In this document: positions 26,414 through 35,910 of the stretch, piece after piece
Position numbering within the stretch: the stretch's first letter is position 1
Layout: the number at the start of each line of letters is the position of its first letter
DNA from: Streptomyces sp. H27-H5
GTDB taxonomy: Bacteria > Actinomycetota > Actinomycetes > Streptomycetales > Streptomycetaceae
Direction: 5' to 3'
Length of the DNA: 64,000 nt
NCBI RefSeq assembly: GCF_026627505.1
Contig: NZ_JAPNLK010000004.1
Location: 62,001 to 126,000, forward strand
Position numbers and translations under genes: made by a program
Notes under the pieces: generated by a model
Seen by the model: only the letters and a program-made list of their open reading frames with translations
The model's database searches: none
What the model was told of the DNA's origin: nothing

Positions 26414-27015
26414 TACGCACCCGCCCCGGCACGTGCACGAAGCAGAGCCGCGGGGGCGACGTCCTCGAGGGGCAGACCACGGCGAGCCGCGATCTCCTCG
26501 GGACGCTGCAGGCCCTTGAGGGCCGCCACGGTCGCGTGCACGATGTTGATCGCGTTGGAAGAGCCGAGCGACTTCGACAGGATGTCGTGAACGCCGGCGC
26601 ACTCCAGAACGGCGCGCACCGGACCACCGGCGATAACACCGGTACCGGGGGAAGCCGGCTTCAGGAGCACGACGCCCGCGGCACGCTCGCCCGTGATCGG
26701 GTGAGGGATGGTGCCCTGGATGCGCGGAACCTTGAAGAAGTTCTTCTTGGCTTCCTCGACACCCTTGGCGATGGCCGCGGGAACTTCCTTGGCCTTGCCG
26801 TAACCGACACCTACAGTGCCGTCACCGTCGCCCACCACGACCAGCGCGGTGAAGCTGAAGCGGCGACCACCCTTGACAACCTTGGCGACGCGGTTGATCG
26901 CGACAACGCGCTCAACGTAAGCGGTCTTCTCGGCGGCAGGGCCACCGTCGCGACCCTTCCGGTCCCGCCGCTCGCCGCCACCGGCACCGCTTCCGCGGCG
27001 CTGGGGTCCAGCCAT
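26413..27015 (-). CDS. rpsE: 30S ribosomal protein S5
   Basis: The 200-residue S5 begins with a Gly/Arg-rich extension ([20 protein letters not shown]), followed by the double-stranded RNA-binding-like domain ([20 protein letters not shown]) and the C-terminal domain [23 protein letters not shown]5 helps decoding fidelity; no error-prone substitution is obvious. It starts with ATG and lies 45 bases after rplR. Confidence 0.97.
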   Translation of the reverse strand: MAGPQRRGSGAGGGERRDRKGRDGGPAAEKTAYVERVVAINRVAKVVKGGRRFSFTALVVVGDGDGTVGVGYGKAKEVPAAIAKGVEEAKKNFFKVPRIQGTIPHPITGERAAGVVLLKPASPGTGVIAGGPVRAVLECAGVHDILSKSLGSSNAINIVHATVAALKGLQRPEEIAARRGLPLEDVAPAALLRARAGAGA

Positions 27016-27060
27016 TGGATTACCTCTCTCTGTTACGTCCGTGAGTCCCGGAACCGGGGC

Positions 27061-27444
27061 TTAGAACTTCAGCCCGGCTTCGCGGGCGGCGTCAGCCAGA
27101 GCGGCAATGCGCCCGGCGTATCGGTTGCCACCGCGGTCGAAGACAACGGTCTCGACCCCGGCAGCCTTCGCACGCTCGGCCACGAGCGCGCCGACGGCCT
27201 GGGCCTGGGCGCTCTTGTCGCCTTCGCCACCGCGGATCGAGGTGTCCAGGGTCGACGCGGACGCCAGGGTGTGACCCTGGAGGTCGTCGATGACCTGAGC
27301 AACGATGTTGCGGTTCGAACGCGTCACGACGAGGCGCGGACGCTCCGCCGTACCCGACACGTTCTTGCGAATGCGGATGTGGCGGCGAGCCTTGGCAGCG
27401 CGCTTGTACGCGTCGCCCTTGGCGATCTTCACACCGTATGCCAT
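27061..27444 (-). CDS. rplR: 50S ribosomal protein L18
   Basis: A 127-residue protein that with L5 anchors 5S rRNA in the central protuberance. It begins [20 protein letters not shown], then [20 protein letters not shown] and ends in [17 protein letters not shown]. The start is 2 bases after the rplF stop. Confidence 0.97.
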   Translation of the reverse strand: MAYGVKIAKGDAYKRAAKARRHIRIRKNVSGTAERPRLVVTRSNRNIVAQVIDDLQGHTLASASTLDTSIRGGEGDKSAQAQAVGALVAERAKAAGVETVVFDRGGNRYAGRIAALADAAREAGLKF

Positions 27445-27446
27445 GG

Positions 27447-27986
27447 CTACTTACCAGCCTTTCCGACCTTGCGGCGGATGACTTCGCCGGCGTACTTGAC
27501 ACCCTTGGCCTTGTACGGGTCGGGCTTCCGCAGCTTGCGGATGTTGGCGGCGACCTCGCCGACCTTCTGCTTGTCGATGCCCTCGACCGTGAACTTGGTG
27601 GGCGACTCGACCTTGAAGGAGATGCCCTCGGGCGCCTCGATCAGGATCGGGTGGCTGTAGCCAAGCTGGAACTCCAGGTCGGAGCCCTTCGCGGCGACGC
27701 GGTAACCGACACCGCTGATTTCGAGAGCCTTGACGTATCCCGTGGTCACACCGGTGATCATGTTCGCCACCAGCGTGCGGGACAGGCCGTGGAGGGCCTT
27801 GTTCTGACGCTCGTCGTTGGGGCGGACGACGTTCAGGACGCCGTCCTCACCCTTGGCGACGGCGATGGGCGCAGCGACGGTGTGCGAGAGGGAACCCTTG
27901 GGGCCCTTCACCGCGACCGTGCGGCCATCGATGGTGACGTCCACACCGGCGGGAACCTGGATGGGGAGCTTGCCGATTCGCGACAT
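27447..27986 (-). CDS. rplF: 50S ribosomal protein L6
   Basis: The 179-residue protein starts [20 protein letters not shown] and consists of the two L6 repeats; the second ends with the signature [20 protein letters not shown], followed by [10 protein letters not shown]6 lies near the elongation-factor site of the 50S subunit. It is 20 bases downstream of rpsH and 2 bases upstream of rplR. Confidence 0.97.
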   Translation of the reverse strand: MSRIGKLPIQVPAGVDVTIDGRTVAVKGPKGSLSHTVAAPIAVAKGEDGVLNVVRPNDERQNKALHGLSRTLVANMITGVTTGYVKALEISGVGYRVAAKGSDLEFQLGYSHPILIEAPEGISFKVESPTKFTVEGIDKQKVGEVAANIRKLRKPDPYKAKGVKYAGEVIRRKVGKAGK

Positions 27987-28006
27987 TGCTTTTCCTCCGT
28001 TCCCGA

Positions 28007-28405
28007 CTACCAGACGTAGGCGAGGACTTCCCCACCTACGCCCTTCTTGCCTGCCTGCTGGCCGGTGAGGAGACCGTGGGACGTGGAGATGATCGCCACG
28101 CCCAGGCCGCCGAGCACCTTCGGCAGGTTGGTGGACTTCGCGTACACGCGCAGACCGGGCTTCGAGATCCGCTTGATGCCCGCGATGGAGCGCTCACGGT
28201 TCGGCCCGAACTTCAGCTCGAGGACGAGGTTCTTGCCGACCTCGGCGTCCTCGACCTTCCAGCCGGTGATGAAACCCTCCTGCTTGAGGATCTCTGCGAT
28301 GTGCGACTTGATCTTGCTGTGCGGCATCACGACGGTGTCGTGGTACGCCGAGTTAGCGTTACGCAGACGCGTGAGCATGTCTGCGATCGGGTCAGTCATG
28401 GTCAT
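28007..28405 (-). CDS. rpsH: 30S ribosomal protein S8
   Basis: A 132-residue protein, [20 protein letters not shown], with the C-terminal [20 protein letters not shown] and EVLAYVW typical of S8. In E. coli S8 represses its own operon by binding the rplE leader; no equivalent is evident here. I use the ATG at 28405 (the next ATG is at 28399). The 223-base spacer to rpsN is unusually long for this operon and lacks any other gene. Confidence 0.97.
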   Translation of the reverse strand: MTMTDPIADMLTRLRNANSAYHDTVVMPHSKIKSHIAEILKQEGFITGWKVEDAEVGKNLVLELKFGPNRERSIAGIKRISKPGLRVYAKSTNLPKVLGGLGVAIISTSHGLLTGQQAGKKGVGGEVLAYVW

Positions 28406-28628
28406 GAAGTGGCCTTCGGCCTCTCTCGCCGGGGTTTCCTGTATGCGCCATCCCTCTCCCCACTCAGTGGCGGGACGGGTGCGGTGCGGGGACCTACGGC
28501 GTAGTAAGTCGTTATGGGCGGCAGACGCCCAACCACACAAGCCTAAGGCATGCGCGGCCGGGCACCTGCCGTCCAGATGCTTACCGAGAGTCTCTGGTTC
28601 TCTCCAAGTCCCTAAGGACAGGAGGGAT

Positions 28629-28814
28629 TTACCAGGAGCTCTTGGTCACGCCCGGCAGCTCGCCACGGTGAGCCATCTCACGAAGGCAGACGCGGCACAG
28701 GCCGAACTTGCGGTACACGGAGTGAGGGCGACCGCAGCGCTGGCAGCGGGTGTACGCACGCACACCGAACTTGGGCTTGCGGGCAGCCTTCGCGATGAGA
28801 GCCTTCTTCGCCAT
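28629..28814 (-). CDS. rpsN: 30S ribosomal protein S14, zinc-binding type Z
   Basis: A 61-residue protein. The four ligands are in [20 protein letters not shown] and the following VCL, a Cys-x2-Cys-x12-Cys-x2-Cys pattern, so this is the short zinc-containing S14. Streptomycetes usually also have a longer zinc-independent paralogue elsewhere, controlled by Zur; it is not in this window. It lies 5 bases after the rplE stop. Confidence 0.97.
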   Translation of the reverse strand: MAKKALIAKAARKPKFGVRAYTRCQRCGRPHSVYRKFGLCRVCLREMAHRGELPGVTKSSW

Positions 28815-28819
28815 CTCGC

Positions 28820-29371
28820 TTACGCCTCCTTGAAGGGGAAGCCGAGGTGACGAAGGAGGGCACGGCCCTCGTCGTCGTTGGTCGCCGTGGTGACCACGGT
28901 GATGTCCATACCCCGGGTACGGTCGATCTTGTCCTGGTCGATCTCGTGGAACATGACCTGCTCCGTGAGACCGAAGGTGTAGTTGCCACGGCCGTCGAAC
29001 TGCTTCGGCGACAGACCACGGAAGTCACGGATACGCGGAAGCGCGAGCGACAGCGTACGGTCCAGGAACTCCCACATGCGGTCACCACGGAGGGTGACGT
29101 GGCAGCCGATCGGCTGACCCTCGCGCAGCTTGAACTGCGCGATGGACTTCCGGGCCTTCGTGACGGCCGGCTTCTGACCGGTGATCGTCGTCAGGTCCTT
29201 GATGGCGCCGTCGATCAGCTTGGAGTCGCGGGCGGCGTCGCCCACACCCATGTTGACCACGATCTTCACGAGGCCGGGAATCTGCATGACGTTCTCGTAG
29301 GAGAACTCCTCACGCAGCTTGCCCGCGATGTCCTCGCGGTACTTCGTCTTGAGACGCGGAGTGGTAGCCAT
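28820..29371 (-). CDS. rplE: 50S ribosomal protein L5
   Basis: A 183-residue protein that binds 5S rRNA and touches P-site t[23 protein letters not shown] and the [20 protein letters not shown] and [20 protein letters not shown] blocks identify it. The ATG at 29371 shares its A with the rplX stop (TGATG), so translation is coupled. Confidence 0.97.
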   Translation of the reverse strand: MATTPRLKTKYREDIAGKLREEFSYENVMQIPGLVKIVVNMGVGDAARDSKLIDGAIKDLTTITGQKPAVTKARKSIAQFKLREGQPIGCHVTLRGDRMWEFLDRTLSLALPRIRDFRGLSPKQFDGRGNYTFGLTEQVMFHEIDQDKIDRTRGMDITVVTTATNDDEGRALLRHLGFPFKEA

Positions 29372-29694
29372 CAGATGTCCTCACCCGTCCGCTTGGCAAC
29401 GCGGATCTTGTTGCCCTCGTCGTCGAAGCGGTATCCGACGCGGGTGACGACCTTCTGGCCGTCCTTCTCCACAACCAGCTGAACGTTGCTGACGTGGATC
29501 GGCGCCTCGGTGATCACGATGCCACCGGTCTGCGAACCACCAGCGGTCTGACCGGCCTTGGTGTGCTTCTTGACCCGGTTGACACCCTCGACGAGGACGC
29601 GGTTCTCAGTAGGGATGGCCGTGATGACCTTGCCCTGCTTGCCCTTGTCCTTACCGGTGATGACCTGAACCAGGTCGCCCTTCTTGATCTTCAT
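29371..29694 (-). CDS. rplX: 50S ribosomal protein L24
   Basis: A 107-residue KOW-domain assembly initiator of the 50S subunit: [20 protein letters not shown], then [20 protein letters not shown]. It is 2 bases downstream of rplN and overlaps rplE by one base. Length and start agree with the family. Confidence 0.97.
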   Translation of the reverse strand: MKIKKGDLVQVITGKDKGKQGKVITAIPTENRVLVEGVNRVKKHTKAGQTAGGSQTGGIVITEAPIHVSNVQLVVEKDGQKVVTRVGYRFDDEGNKIRVAKRTGEDI

Positions 29695-29696
29695 GC

Positions 29697-30065
29697 TTAC
29701 AGCACCTCCGGCGCGAGCGAGATGATCTTCATGAACTTCTTCTCGCGCAGCTCACGGCCCACCGGGCCGAAGATACGGGTGCCACGAGGGTCGCCGTCGT
29801 TCTTGAGAATGACAGCGGCGTTCTCGTCGAAACGGATGTACGAGCCGTCCTGGCGGCGGCGCTCCTTGACGGTGCGAACGATGACGGCCTTGACGACGTC
29901 ACCCTTCTTCACGTTACCGCCGGGGATCGCGTCCTTGACGGTGGCGACGATGACGTCACCGACGCCCGCGTAGCGGCGACCCGAGCCACCGAGAACACGG
30001 ATGCAAAGGATCTCCTTGGCACCAGTGTTGTCGGCGACACGCAGTCGCGACTCCTGCTGGATCAC
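29697..30065 (-). CDS. rplN: 50S ribosomal protein L14
   Basis: A 122-residue protein: [20 protein letters not shown], then [20 protein letters not shown] and the end [20 protein letters not shown]14 forms intersubunit bridges and is the docking point of the silencing factor RsfS. GTG start. A hairpin separates it from rpsQ, 105 bases upstream. Confidence 0.97.
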   Translation of the reverse strand: MIQQESRLRVADNTGAKEILCIRVLGGSGRRYAGVGDVIVATVKDAIPGGNVKKGDVVKAVIVRTVKERRRQDGSYIRFDENAAVILKNDGDPRGTRIFGPVGRELREKKFMKIISLAPEVL

Positions 30066-30093
30066 GTCTATCTCCTGATTGTCTGCCGGTTCC

Positions 30094-30131
30094 CGGTGGG
30101 GGCTTCACTCCGAGGAGTGCGGCCCCCACCG
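30094..30131 (-). terminator. hairpin between rpsQ and rplN
   Basis: On the minus strand CGGTGGGG pairs with CCCCACCG, with an inner stem ACTCC/GGAGT. It starts 40 bases after the rpsQ stop and 29 bases before rplN. It sits inside a single expected transcript, so partial termination or RNA processing at the S10/spc boundary is a reasonable reading. Confidence 0.6.
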
Positions 30132-30170
30132 AGCCTGGCGGAACGAACCTGAGGGAAACCCCTCAGGTAC

Positions 30171-30452
30171 TTACTTGGCCTTCTCGAGGATCTCGACGAT
30201 GCGCCAGCGCTTGCTCGCCGACAGCGGACGCGTCTCCATGATGAGGACGCGGTCGCCGACGCCGGCAGCGTTCTGCTCGTCGTGAGCCTTGAGCTTGTTC
30301 GTACGGCGGATGACCTTGCCGTACAGGGCGTGCTTCACGCGGTCCTCGACGGCGACGACGACAGTCTTGTCCATCTTGTCGCTGACGACGAGGCCCTCAC
30401 GGGTCTTGCGGAAGCCGCGGTCCTGGGTCTCAGTCACATTCTTCTCGCTCAT
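30171..30452 (-). CDS. rpsQ: 30S ribosomal protein S17
   Basis: A 93-residue OB-fold protein; the core [20 protein letters not shown] and [20 protein letters not shown] are diagnostic. S17 is a primary 16S rRNA binder. It overlaps the rpmC stop by one base (TGATG). It is the last gene of the S10-type run before the hairpin at 30094-30131. Confidence 0.97.
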   Translation of the reverse strand: MSEKNVTETQDRGFRKTREGLVVSDKMDKTVVVAVEDRVKHALYGKVIRRTNKLKAHDEQNAAGVGDRVLIMETRPLSASKRWRIVEILEKAK

Positions 30453-30676
30453 CAGGCGCTCTCCACCGTCTCGATGCCGAGCTCGCGCTCGTGCATCAGG
30501 GTGTAGATCCGGGCGATGTCCTTACGGACGGACTTGAGCCGGCCGTTGTTCTCCAGCTGGCCCGTGGCCGCCTGGAAGCGCAGCTTGAACAGCTCTTCCT
30601 TGGCCTCGCGCAGCTTGCCAACGAGCTCCTCGTTGCCGAGCTCACGCAGCTCGGACGCCTTGGTTCCCGTCGCCAT
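30452..30676 (-). CDS. rpmC: 50S ribosomal protein L29
   Basis: A 74-residue helical protein at the polypeptide exit tunnel: [20 protein letters not shown], then [23 protein letters not shown] 30676 shares a base with the rplP stop; a GTG one codon earlier (30679) is possible but less likely. It overlaps rpsQ at its own stop. Confidence 0.97.
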   Translation of the reverse strand: MATGTKASELRELGNEELVGKLREAKEELFKLRFQAATGQLENNGRLKSVRKDIARIYTLMHERELGIETVESA

Positions 30677-31095
30677 CACGACTCACCTGCCTCGCGCCGA
30701 ACAATCCGGCACTTCATCGGAAGCTTGTGAGCAGCACGGGTGAGCGCCTCACGAGCAATCTTCTCGTTCGGGTAGGACAGCTCGAACATGACCCGACCCG
30801 GGTGCACGTTCGCGATCCACCACTCGGGAGAACCCTTACCGGAACCCATGCGGGTCTCGGCGGGCTTCTTCGTGAGCGGACGGTCCGGGTAGATGTTGAT
30901 CCAGACCTTGCCGCCACGCTTGATGTGACGGGTCATCGCAATACGAGCCGCCTCGATCTGGCGGTTCGTCACGTAGGCGGGGGTGAGCGCCTGGATGCCG
31001 TACTCGCCGAACGAGACCTCAGTACCGCCCTTGGCCATACCGCGGCGCTTGGGGTGGTGCTGCTTGCGGTGCTTGACCCTACGAGGGATCAGCAT
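30676..31095 (-). CDS. rplP: 50S ribosomal protein L16
   Basis: A 139-residue protein near the peptidyl transferase centre: [20 protein letters not shown], then [20 protein letters not shown] and [20 protein letters not shown]. These are invariant L16 blocks. The start follows the rpsC stop by five bases. Confidence 0.97.
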   Translation of the reverse strand: MLIPRRVKHRKQHHPKRRGMAKGGTEVSFGEYGIQALTPAYVTNRQIEAARIAMTRHIKRGGKVWINIYPDRPLTKKPAETRMGSGKGSPEWWIANVHPGRVMFELSYPNEKIAREALTRAAHKLPMKCRIVRREAGES

Positions 31096-31100
31096 GTCGG

Positions 31101-31940
31101 TCAGGCCTCCGTTCCGGTGCTCTCAGCCGGAGCGGCGGCGGGAGCGTCGGCCTTGGGGGCCTCGGCACCAGCAGCCTGCTGCGGCTTGCGGCCGCCACGG
31201 CCGCCACGCTCGCCACCACGACCACCGCGGCCACCGGCCGGACGGTCGTTCGCGCCACCACGAGCCGGGCGGTTGCCCGCACGGGCCGCGGCGTTCTCGG
31301 CGCGAACCTCGGCGATGTTCTTGACGTCGCCCTTGTAGATCCAGACCTTCACACCGATACGGCCGAAGGTGGTCTTGGCCTCGAAGAAGCCGTAGTCCAC
31401 GTTCGCGCGCAGCGTGTGCAGCGGCACACGACCCTCGCGGTAGAACTCGGAGCGGGACATCTCGGCGCCGCCGAGGCGACCGCCGCACTGGATCTTGATG
31501 CCCTTGGCGCCGGCCTTCATCGTGCCCTGCATGCTCTTACGCATGGCGCGACGGAAGGAGACGCGGGAGGAGAGCTGCTCGGCAACGGCCTGGGCAACCA
31601 GCTGAGCGTCGAGCTCGGGGTTCTTGACCTCGAGGATGTTCAGCTGGACCTGCTTGCCCGTGAGCTTCTCGAGGTCACCGCGGATGCGGTCGGCCTCGGC
31701 GCCACGGCGGCCGATGACGATGCCAGGACGAGCGGTGTGGATGTCCACACGCACGCGGTCACGGGTGCGCTCGATCTCAACCTTCGAGATGCCGGCGCGC
31801 TCCATGCCGGACGTCATCATCCGACGGATGGCGACGTCTTCCTTGACGTAGTCCTTGTACAGCTTGTCGGCGTACCAACGCGACTTGAAGTCGGTGGTGA
31901 TGCCGAGCCGGAACCCGTGCGGGTTTACCTTCTGGCCCAT
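31101..31940 (-). CDS. rpsC: 30S ribosomal protein S3
   Basis: A 279-residue protein. [20 protein letters not shown] and a KH domain with [19 protein letters not shown] form the S3 core (1-205). The C-terminal 65 residues are a Gly/Arg-rich stretch ([17 protein letters not shown]) followed by an Ala/Pro-rich acidic end, an extension absent in E. coli S3 and seen in other actinobacteria. S3 lines the mRNA entry channel. Overlaps rplV by one base (TAATG). Confidence 0.97.
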   Translation of the reverse strand: MGQKVNPHGFRLGITTDFKSRWYADKLYKDYVKEDVAIRRMMTSGMERAGISKVEIERTRDRVRVDIHTARPGIVIGRRGAEADRIRGDLEKLTGKQVQLNILEVKNPELDAQLVAQAVAEQLSSRVSFRRAMRKSMQGTMKAGAKGIKIQCGGRLGGAEMSRSEFYREGRVPLHTLRANVDYGFFEAKTTFGRIGVKVWIYKGDVKNIAEVRAENAAARAGNRPARGGANDRPAGGRGGRGGERGGRGGRKPQQAAGAEAPKADAPAAAPAESTGTEA

Positions 31941-32287
31941 TACCGGGAACCTTCCTTGCTGCTGACGACCACGGTGATGTGGCTGGTCCGCTTGCGGATC
32001 CGGTAGGCACGGCCCTGCGCACGCGGACGGAACCGCTTCAGGGTCGGGCCCTCGTCCACGAACGCCTCGCTGATGACCAGCGTGGAGGCGTCCGGGTGGT
32101 TGTAGTTGTGTGCGGCATTGGCAATGGCGCTGTCCAGCACCTTGCCAACCGGCACGCTCGCGGCCTGCGGGGCGAAACGCAGGACCGCCTGAGCCTCCGT
32201 GGCATCCATGCCACGGATAAGGTCCACCACTCGGCGGGCCTTCATGGGCGTGACGCGGATGTACCGCGCCTGGGCCCTGGCTTCCAT
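31940..32287 (-). CDS. rplV: 50S ribosomal protein L22
   Basis: A 115-residue protein whose beta-hairpin lines the exit tunnel: [20 protein letters not shown], then [20 protein letters not shown] and the hairpin [20 protein letters not shown]. No deletion of the macrolide-resistance type is visible in the hairpin. I use ATG 32287, preceded by GAAGGG, rather than the open-frame start at 32323. Confidence 0.97.
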   Translation of the reverse strand: MEARAQARYIRVTPMKARRVVDLIRGMDATEAQAVLRFAPQAASVPVGKVLDSAIANAAHNYNHPDASTLVISEAFVDEGPTLKRFRPRAQGRAYRIRKRTSHITVVVSSKEGSR

Positions 32288-32330
32288 GGTTGTCCCTTCG
32301 GTGTAAGTCATAGTCATAACCACCCCGCCT

Positions 32331-32612
32331 TTAGCGGCGCTTCGACTTCCGGTCGTCCTTGACGTGGCCGCGGAAGGTGCGAGTCGGCGAGAACTCGCCG
32401 AGCTTGTGGCCGACCATCGACTCGGTGACGAACACCGGGACGTGGATCTTGCCGTTGTGCACCGCGATGGTGTGACCCAGCATGGCCGGGATGATCATCG
32501 AGCGACGGGACCAGGTCTTGATGACGTTCTTGGTACCGGCTTCGTTCTGTACGTCCACCTTCTTGATGAGGTGTCCGTCGACGAAGGGTCCCTTCTTGAG
32601 ACTGCGCGGCAT
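32331..32612 (-). CDS. rpsS: 30S ribosomal protein S19
   Basis: A 93-residue protein of the 30S head: [20 protein letters not shown], then [15 protein letters not shown] [20 protein letters not shown] and [20 protein letters not shown]. Starts 12 bases after the rplB stop. Confidence 0.97.
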   Translation of the reverse strand: MPRSLKKGPFVDGHLIKKVDVQNEAGTKNVIKTWSRRSMIIPAMLGHTIAVHNGKIHVPVFVTESMVGHKLGEFSPTRTFRGHVKDDRKSKRR

Positions 32613-32624
32613 CTAAACCCGCTC

Positions 32625-33461
32625 CTAGCGCTTCTTGTTCGTCTTGCGGCGGCGGACGATGTACTTGCTCGAAGCCTTCTTCGGCGAGCGAGTACGACCC
32701 TCCTTCTGACCCCACGGGGAGACCGGGTGGCGACCACCACTGGTCTTACCCTCACCACCACCGTGCGGGTGGTCGACCGGGTTCATCGCGACACCGCGGA
32801 CGGAGGGGCGAACGCCCTTCCAGCGCATGCGGCCGGCCTTGCCCCAGTTGATGTTCGACTGCTCGGCGTTGCCGACCTCACCGACGGTGGCGCGGCAGCG
32901 CGCGTCGACCAGGCGGATTTCTCCGGACGGCATACGAAGGTGGGCCATCGTGCCCTCCTTCGCCAGCAGCTGCACGGACGCACCGGCGGAGCGGGCGAAC
33001 TTCGCACCGCCACCGGGACGCAGCTCGATCGCGTGGATCGTCGTACCAACCGGGATGTTGCGCAGCGCCAGGTTGTTTCCGGGCTTGATGTCGGCCGTCG
33101 GGCCGTTCTCAATCCGGTCACCCTGCTTCAGGGCCTTCGGCGCGATGATGTAGCGCTTCTCGCCGTCGGCGTAGTGCAGCAGCGCGATGCGCGCGGTGCG
33201 GTTGGGGTCGTACTCGATGTGCGCGACCTTCGCCGGCACGCCGTCCTTGTCGTGACGACGGAAGTCGATCACACGGTAGGCGCGCTTGTGGCCGCCACCC
33301 TGGTGACGAACAGTGATCCGACCGGTGTTGTTACGGCCGCCCTTGCTGTGCAGCGGGCGAACCAGCGACTTCTCCGGCGTGGACCGCGTGATCTCGACAA
33401 AGTCGGCGACGCTGGAGCCACGACGGCCCGGGGTCGTCGGCTTGTACTTGCGGATACCCAT
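32625..33461 (-). CDS. rplB: 50S ribosomal protein L2
   Basis: A 278-residue protein essential for the peptidyl transferase centre: [20 protein letters not shown], then [20 protein letters not shown], and the catalytically important [13 protein letters not shown] loop near residue 230. The C-terminal tail is basic (RRRKTNKKR). It lies 40 bases after rplW. Confidence 0.98.
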   Translation of the reverse strand: MGIRKYKPTTPGRRGSSVADFVEITRSTPEKSLVRPLHSKGGRNNTGRITVRHQGGGHKRAYRVIDFRRHDKDGVPAKVAHIEYDPNRTARIALLHYADGEKRYIIAPKALKQGDRIENGPTADIKPGNNLALRNIPVGTTIHAIELRPGGGAKFARSAGASVQLLAKEGTMAHLRMPSGEIRLVDARCRATVGEVGNAEQSNINWGKAGRMRWKGVRPSVRGVAMNPVDHPHGGGEGKTSGGRHPVSPWGQKEGRTRSPKKASSKYIVRRRKTNKKR

Positions 33462-33501
33462 TTCTCAGTCCTCGTCCGATTCCGGACGACTCAGGACTCC
33501 G

Positions 33502-33825
33502 TTAGGAGGCCTGGCCGCCGAAGATGTCGATTCGGTCGCCCTCAGCGAGGGTCACGATGGCGCGCTTGGTGTTCGCGCGCTTGCCGAAACCGGTCTTGGT
33601 GCGCTTGCGCTTACCCTGACGGTTGATCGTGTTGACCCCGGTGACCTTGACCGAGAAGACCGCCTCGACGGCCTGCTTGATCTGGGTCTTGTTGGCGCCA
33701 GGCGCGACGATGAACGTGTACTTGTTCTCGTCCAGCAGCGCGTAGCTCTTCTCCGAGACAACCGGCTTGATCAGCAGGTCGCGCGGGTCAGTGAAGGTCT
33801 TGCTGGTAACGGTCGCCTCAGACAT
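33502..33825 (-). CDS. rplW: 50S ribosomal protein L23
   Basis: A 107-residue tunnel-exit protein that docks trigger factor and [23 protein letters not shown], then [20 protein letters not shown] and the basic loop [14 protein letters not shown]. The ATG at 33825 overlaps the rplD stop by one base (TGATG). Confidence 0.97.
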   Translation of the reverse strand: MSEATVTSKTFTDPRDLLIKPVVSEKSYALLDENKYTFIVAPGANKTQIKQAVEAVFSVKVTGVNTINRQGKRKRTKTGFGKRANTKRAIVTLAEGDRIDIFGGQAS

Positions 33826-34475
33826 CAGGCGTCGCTCCCTTCGGTCTCATCGGCCTTGGGGCCAGACACGAAGGACTCGAAAGCGGCCTGAGTGAAGACC
33901 ACGTCGTCAGAGACGATCACGTCGTACGTGTTCAGCTGGCCCGGCTCCAGGATGTGAACCTGGGGCAGGTTGCGGGCGGACAGCCACGCGGCCTCGTCGG
34001 CGCGGTCGACGACCAGGAGCAGGTTCTTGCGCTCCGAGATCTTGCCGAACAGCGTCTTCGCTGCCTTCGTGGAGGCGGCACCCTCGACCACGCCGGTGAC
34101 GACGTGAATGCGGGAGTGACGCGCGCGGTCCGAGAGGGCACCGCGGAGAGCGGCGGCCTTCATCTTCTTCGGGGTCCGCTGGGAGTAGTCACGCGGCTGC
34201 GGGCCGTGGACGACGCCACCGCCGACGAACTGCGGAGCGCGGGTCGAACCCTGACGGGCGCGGCCGGTGCCCTTCTGGCGGTACGGCTTGCGGCCACCAC
34301 CACGGACTTCGCCACGACGCTTGGTCTTGTGCGTGCCCTGACGGGCAGCAGCCAGCTGAGCGACAACGACCTGGTGGATCAGCGGAACGCTGGTCTTCGC
34401 GTCGAAGATCTCCGCGGGGAGCTCGACGGTACCGGCCTTGTCGCCTGCCGGCGAAAGGATGTCAATGGTGCTCAT
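33825..34475 (-). CDS. rplD: 50S ribosomal protein L4
   Basis: A 216-residue protein with a globular domain and a loop that reaches the exit tunnel ([20 protein letters not shown], with RAPQFVGGG following). In E. coli L4 represses the S10 operon; whether that applies here is not known. I chose ATG 34475, four bases after the rplC stop at 34480; the longer frame to 34574 overlaps rplC and is not real. Confidence 0.97.
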   Translation of the reverse strand: MSTIDILSPAGDKAGTVELPAEIFDAKTSVPLIHQVVVAQLAAARQGTHKTKRRGEVRGGGRKPYRQKGTGRARQGSTRAPQFVGGGVVHGPQPRDYSQRTPKKMKAAALRGALSDRARHSRIHVVTGVVEGAASTKAAKTLFGKISERKNLLLVVDRADEAAWLSARNLPQVHILEPGQLNTYDVIVSDDVVFTQAAFESFVSGPKADETEGSDA

Positions 34476-34479
34476 TACC

Positions 34480-35124
34480 TCAAGCCCCCTTGGCCGCGGT
34501 ACGGACCAGGACGAGGCCGCCGTTCGGACCGGGGACCGCGCCCTTGATGAGGAGCAGACCCTTCTCCGCGTCAACCGCGTGGATGGTCAGGTTCTGGGTG
34601 GTGACGCGCTCGTTGCCCATACGACCGGCCATGCGCATGCCCTTGAAGACACGCCCAGGGGTGGCGCAGCCACCGATCGAACCGGGGGAGCGGTGCTTGC
34701 GCTGGACACCGTGACCGGCACCGAGGCCCTTGAAGTTGTGACGCTTCATGACACCGGCGAAGCCCTTGCCCTTGCTGTTGCCCGTGACGTCGACCTTGAC
34801 GCCCGACTCGAACACAGCGGCGGTGATCTCCTGGCCGAGCGTGTACTCGCCGGCGTCGGAGGTGCGGAGCTCCACCAGGTGGCGGCGGGGGGTGACGTCG
34901 GCCTTGGCGAAGTGACCCTTGAGGGGCTTGTTCACCTTGCGAGGGTCGATTTCGCCGAAGGCGATCTGGACCGACTCGTAGCCGTCGATGTCGTTCTTAC
35001 GGACCTGGGTAACGACGCAGGGTCCGGCCTTGACCACGGTCACCGGGACGACACGGTTGTTCTCGTCCCAGACCTGGGTCATGCCGAGCTTCTCGCCCAG
35101 GACGCCCTTGATCTGCTTTGCCAT
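34480..35124 (-). CDS. rplC: 50S ribosomal protein L3
   Basis: A 214-residue assembly-initiating protein: [20 protein letters not shown], then [20 protein letters not shown] and [20 protein letters not shown]. Second gene of the S10 operon, 14 bases after rpsJ. Confidence 0.97.
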   Translation of the reverse strand: MAKQIKGVLGEKLGMTQVWDENNRVVPVTVVKAGPCVVTQVRKNDIDGYESVQIAFGEIDPRKVNKPLKGHFAKADVTPRRHLVELRTSDAGEYTLGQEITAAVFESGVKVDVTGNSKGKGFAGVMKRHNFKGLGAGHGVQRKHRSPGSIGGCATPGRVFKGMRMAGRMGNERVTTQNLTIHAVDAEKGLLLIKGAVPGPNGGLVLVRTAAKGA

Positions 35125-35138
35125 CTTCTCGACGCCTC

Positions 35139-35447
35139 TCAGAGCTTGATCTCGATGTCAACGCCGGCCGGAAGGTCCAGGCGCATCAGCGAGTCAACGG
35201 TCTTGGGGGTCGGGTCGAGGATGTCGATCAGGCGCTTGTGCGTGCGCATCTCGAAGTGCTCGCGCGAGTCCTTGTACTTGTGCGGCGACTTGATGACGCA
35301 GTACACGTTCTTCTCAGTGGGCAGCGGCACCGGGCCCGCGACCGACGCACCAGTGCGCGTCACCGTCTCGACGATCTTCTTCGCCGACGAATCGATGACC
35401 TCGTGGTCGTAGGCCTTGAGCCGGATGCGGATCTTCTGTCCCGCCAT
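35139..35447 (-). CDS. rpsJ: 30S ribosomal protein S10 (NusE)
   Basis: A 102-residue protein: [20 protein letters not shown], then [20 protein letters not shown] and [20 protein letters not shown]. Besides its place in the 30S head it binds NusB and NusG during antitermination. It is the first gene of the S10 operon. ATG 35447 is the conserved start; the open frame to 35552 lies in the leader. Confidence 0.98.
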   Translation of the reverse strand: MAGQKIRIRLKAYDHEVIDSSAKKIVETVTRTGASVAGPVPLPTEKNVYCVIKSPHKYKDSREHFEMRTHKRLIDILDPTPKTVDSLMRLDLPAGVDIEIKL

Positions 35448-35910
35448 GGCTACTCCGTAGTCCTGTCTGTTGTGGAAACGCTCTGGCTCCCGGGCGGCTG
35501 TGGATCTCTCCACTGCTTCCCTCCGACCCACGCGGTCGGGCGTGTCGCACACCCTCTACAGAAAATTCCCATACGGAAATTCCCTCGTCCAAGGGGGTAC
35601 GGTCCCAAGACCGCGCTTCGGGGGAGAAACACCCACCGGGTGCCTGGTCCGCACCGTGCTGACACTTCCCAGAAGATTCCCGTACGTCCGCCCCCATTGC
35701 TGCCCTGAGGGGCAGGTAAGGGCGACGAGTACTGTGGGACTCGCTTCCGGTCCTCCCGGCGGGAGGCGCGCAGCATCGGCACTCAACCGAGCAACTTGAG
35801 TAGTCTGCCATACGAGACACGTACTGCGCCAATCGGGCGCAGAAGAATACCCCGCCGCGCAGACACGTCAAACCGTGCCGCGCGGCGGGCGCCCGTGCAG
35901 GGGCCGCTGG
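35448..35910 (-). promoter_or_regulatory. S10 operon promoter and leader region
   Basis: This 463-base gap holds no gene I can support. On the minus strand it contains, from far to near, a TTGGCG near 35830, a pair of GGGAATTT repeats at about 35567-35590 separated by CCGTAT, a TAGAGG hexamer near 35556 that could be a -10 box, and the stem-loop motif at 35523-35547 shared with rpsL. I cannot fix the transcription start. The region between 35600 and 35760 is less GC-rich than neighbouring genes but shows no clear frame. Confidence 0.45.
35523..35547 (-). promoter_or_regulatory. leader stem-loop motif shared with the rpsL leader
   Basis: This 25-base sequence is identical, apart from one pyrimidine, to 42668-42692 upstream of rpsL. 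Its centre, CCGACC-CACGC-GGTCGG, forms a 6-bp stem with a five-base loop. It ends 76 bases upstream of the rpsJ ATG. The shared presence in two r-protein operon leaders suggests a common control element. Confidence 0.6.
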
